Shown here: positions 4,289 to 5,146 of the stretch, in pieces
Layout of the letters: every line of letters begins with the position of its first letter
Position numbering within the stretch: position 1 is the stretch's first letter
Assembly: GCA_945787595.1 (NCBI GenBank)
Contig: CALZJV010000566.1
Span: 1-5,146, forward strand
DNA length: 5,146 nt
Direction: 5' to 3'
From: an uncultured Desulfobacterales bacterium
GTDB lineage: Bacteria; Desulfobacterota; Desulfobacteria; Desulfobacterales; JAFDCJ01
Made by a program: the position numbers and the translations under genes
Notes under the pieces: model-generated
The model's input: only the letters and a program-made list of their open reading frames with translations
Told to the model about the DNA's origin: nothing
Databases searched by the model: none

Positions 4289-5146
4289 AAGAATTGGCGC
4301 ATTCAGGAGAGCTGGGCAGGATTAATTACATCTATTCTAACCGCCTGAATTTAGGCAAGATAAGACGCGAGGAAAATATTCTGTGGTCGTTTGCACCCCA
4401 CGACATTTCAATGATATTGGCCCTGGCAGGGGAGGATCCGGAAGACCTTATCACCACCGGCGGCAACTATCTGCATCAAAAAATCGCCGATGTAACCACC
4501 ACCCACCTGAACTTTCCCTCCGGACTGCAGGCTCACATTTTTGTCTCCTGGCTCCATCCGTTTAAAGAACAGAAACTCGTCGTTGTCGGTGATAGAAGAA
4601 TGGCTGTTTTTGACGACACCAATCCCTGGGAGGATAAACTTCTTTTATATCCCCACCAGATCAACTGGAAAAAAAACCTGCCCGTTCCCGCCAAGGCAGA
4701 TCCGGAAAGAGTGGACATCCCGCAGCAGGAGCCATTACGCCAGGAATGCCAGCATTTTCTTGAATGTATTACAAGTGGTAACCAACCGGTTACCGACGGT
4801 CATGAAGGTTTAAGGGTGCTTAAAATTTTAAACGCCAGCCAAGCTTCTTTAAATGACAATGGCCGAATGATTACTTTGGGAGTAGATAGTGACAAGTCAC
4901 AAGTAACCAGTTCTTCGGGTTATGTAAGTTTTGACTCATCACTTGTTACTCGTCACTCACAAACTGGTGTTTTTATCCATCCATCAGCAATAGTCGATGA
5001 CAATGTCAATATCGGCCGTGGTACCAAAATATGGCACTTTTCCCACCTACTTTCCAATTCAAAAATAGGTGATAACTGCAACATCGGCCAAAATGTTGTT
5101 ATCGGACCGGATGTTGACATCGGAAAGGGCTGCAAGATTCAAAATA
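4243..5146 (+). CDS. C-terminal part of WbpB-type oxidoreductase fused to WbpD-type N-acetyltransferase (cut by window end)
   Basis: This is the downstream frame of the gene starting at 3803. It is open from 4192 to the window edge, after a stop at 4189-4191; the first ATG is at 4243 and has no ribosome binding site, so independent translation is doubtful. It opens with MVGHLLQYHPVF. ENILWSFAPHDIS follows, with the likely catalytic histidine at 4399-4401 (residue 186 of the repaired protein). The rest of the Gfo/Idh/MocA C-terminal domain ends near 4886. A Ser/Thr-rich linker of about 25 residues (4888-4962) lies next. From about 4963 the sequence is TGVFIHPSAIVDDNVNIGRG, then TKIWHFSHLL and hexapeptide repeats such as IGDNCNIGQNVVIGPDVDIG. 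This is the start of a WbpD/WlbB-type left-handed beta-helix acetyltransferase, which uses acetyl-CoA to acetylate the new 3-amino group. The 3' end is missing. Confidence 0.88.
   Translation, partial: MVGHLLQYHPVFIRLKELAHSGELGRINYIYSNRLNLGKIRREENILWSFAPHDISMILALAGEDPEDLITTGGNYLHQKIADVTTTHLNFPSGLQAHIFVSWLHPFKEQKLVVVGDRRMAVFDDTNPWEDKLLLYPHQINWKKNLPVPAKADPERVDIPQQEPLRQECQHFLECITSGNQPVTDGHEGLRVLKILNASQASLNDNGRMITLGVDSDKSQVTSSSGYVSFDSSLVTRHSQTGVFIHPSAIVDDNVNIGRGTKIWHFSHLLSNSKIGDNCNIGQNVVIGPDVDIGKGCKIQN
4888..4957. repeat. In-frame inverted repeat of the AGTGACGAGTAA family forming the inter-domain linker
   Basis: The left arm 4888-4911 and right arm 4934-4957 are inverse complements at 19 of 24 positions around a 22-nt loop. 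The right arm contains the reverse complement of AGTGACGAGTAA (4946-4957), identical to 3311-3322. The left arm starts AGTGACAAGT, identical to 3353-3362. In the gene's frame it encodes Ser/Thr-rich residues beginning SDKSQVTSSS, with no stop codon. It lies exactly between the oxidoreductase and acetyltransferase domains. Confidence 0.75.

Noticed and set aside
4383..4813. Short + strand frames of 60 and 90 codons within the oxidoreductase region
   Set aside because: They overlap the family-typical frame that starts GHLLQYHP and runs to the window end; their translations show no domain-like pattern.

Overview
The window reads as part of a surface-polysaccharide (O-antigen or capsule type) sugar-nucleotide operon, with every gene on the + strand. 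Base composition is moderate. The intergenic spacers carry several families of short degenerate repeats (TGACACC, GAAGTCGGAATTC, CACGGAATA, AGTGACGAGTAA). From memory, such spacers are common in Desulfobacterota (former Deltaproteobacteria) and relatives. That assignment is an inference from style and was not tested by any search.

Layout. Positions 1-262 are a leader without a supportable gene; it holds short tandem repeats and GC-rich inverted repeats. Positions 263-1951 encode a divergent UDP-glucose/GDP-mannose dehydrogenase family protein. A 188-bp repeat-rich spacer follows. Positions 2140-3315 encode a WbpE-type DegT/DnrJ/EryC1/StrS aminotransferase. Positions 3381-3743 encode a small S23-type four-helix-bundle protein, bracketed on both sides by copies of the AGTGACGAGTAA repeat family in opposite orientations. 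From 3803 to the window end runs a WbpB-type Gfo/Idh/MocA oxidoreductase joined to the start of a WbpD-type left-handed beta-helix N-acetyltransferase. This last gene is broken by an exact 41-bp tandem duplication (4169-4209 and 4210-4250), which shifts the frame. With one copy removed, the reading frame runs unbroken from 3803 to the window edge.

How the genes work together. The set matches the established WbpA-WbpB-WbpE-WbpD route. UDP-GlcNAc is oxidised at C6 to UDP-GlcNAcA, oxidised at C3, transaminated at C3, then N-acetylated to UDP-2,3-diacetamido-2,3-dideoxy-glucuronic acid. The substrate of the first enzyme is inferred from its neighbours. The four-helix-bundle gene has no known step in this route and looks like a passenger cassette.

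The points most worth following up are: the 41-bp duplication (real mutation, reversible switch or assembly artefact); an inverted repeat of the intergenic family translated in frame as the linker between oxidoreductase and acetyltransferase; the repeat-bracketed S23 gene; and the altered cofactor-binding loop of the dehydrogenase. I see no wholly new defence or mobile system here.
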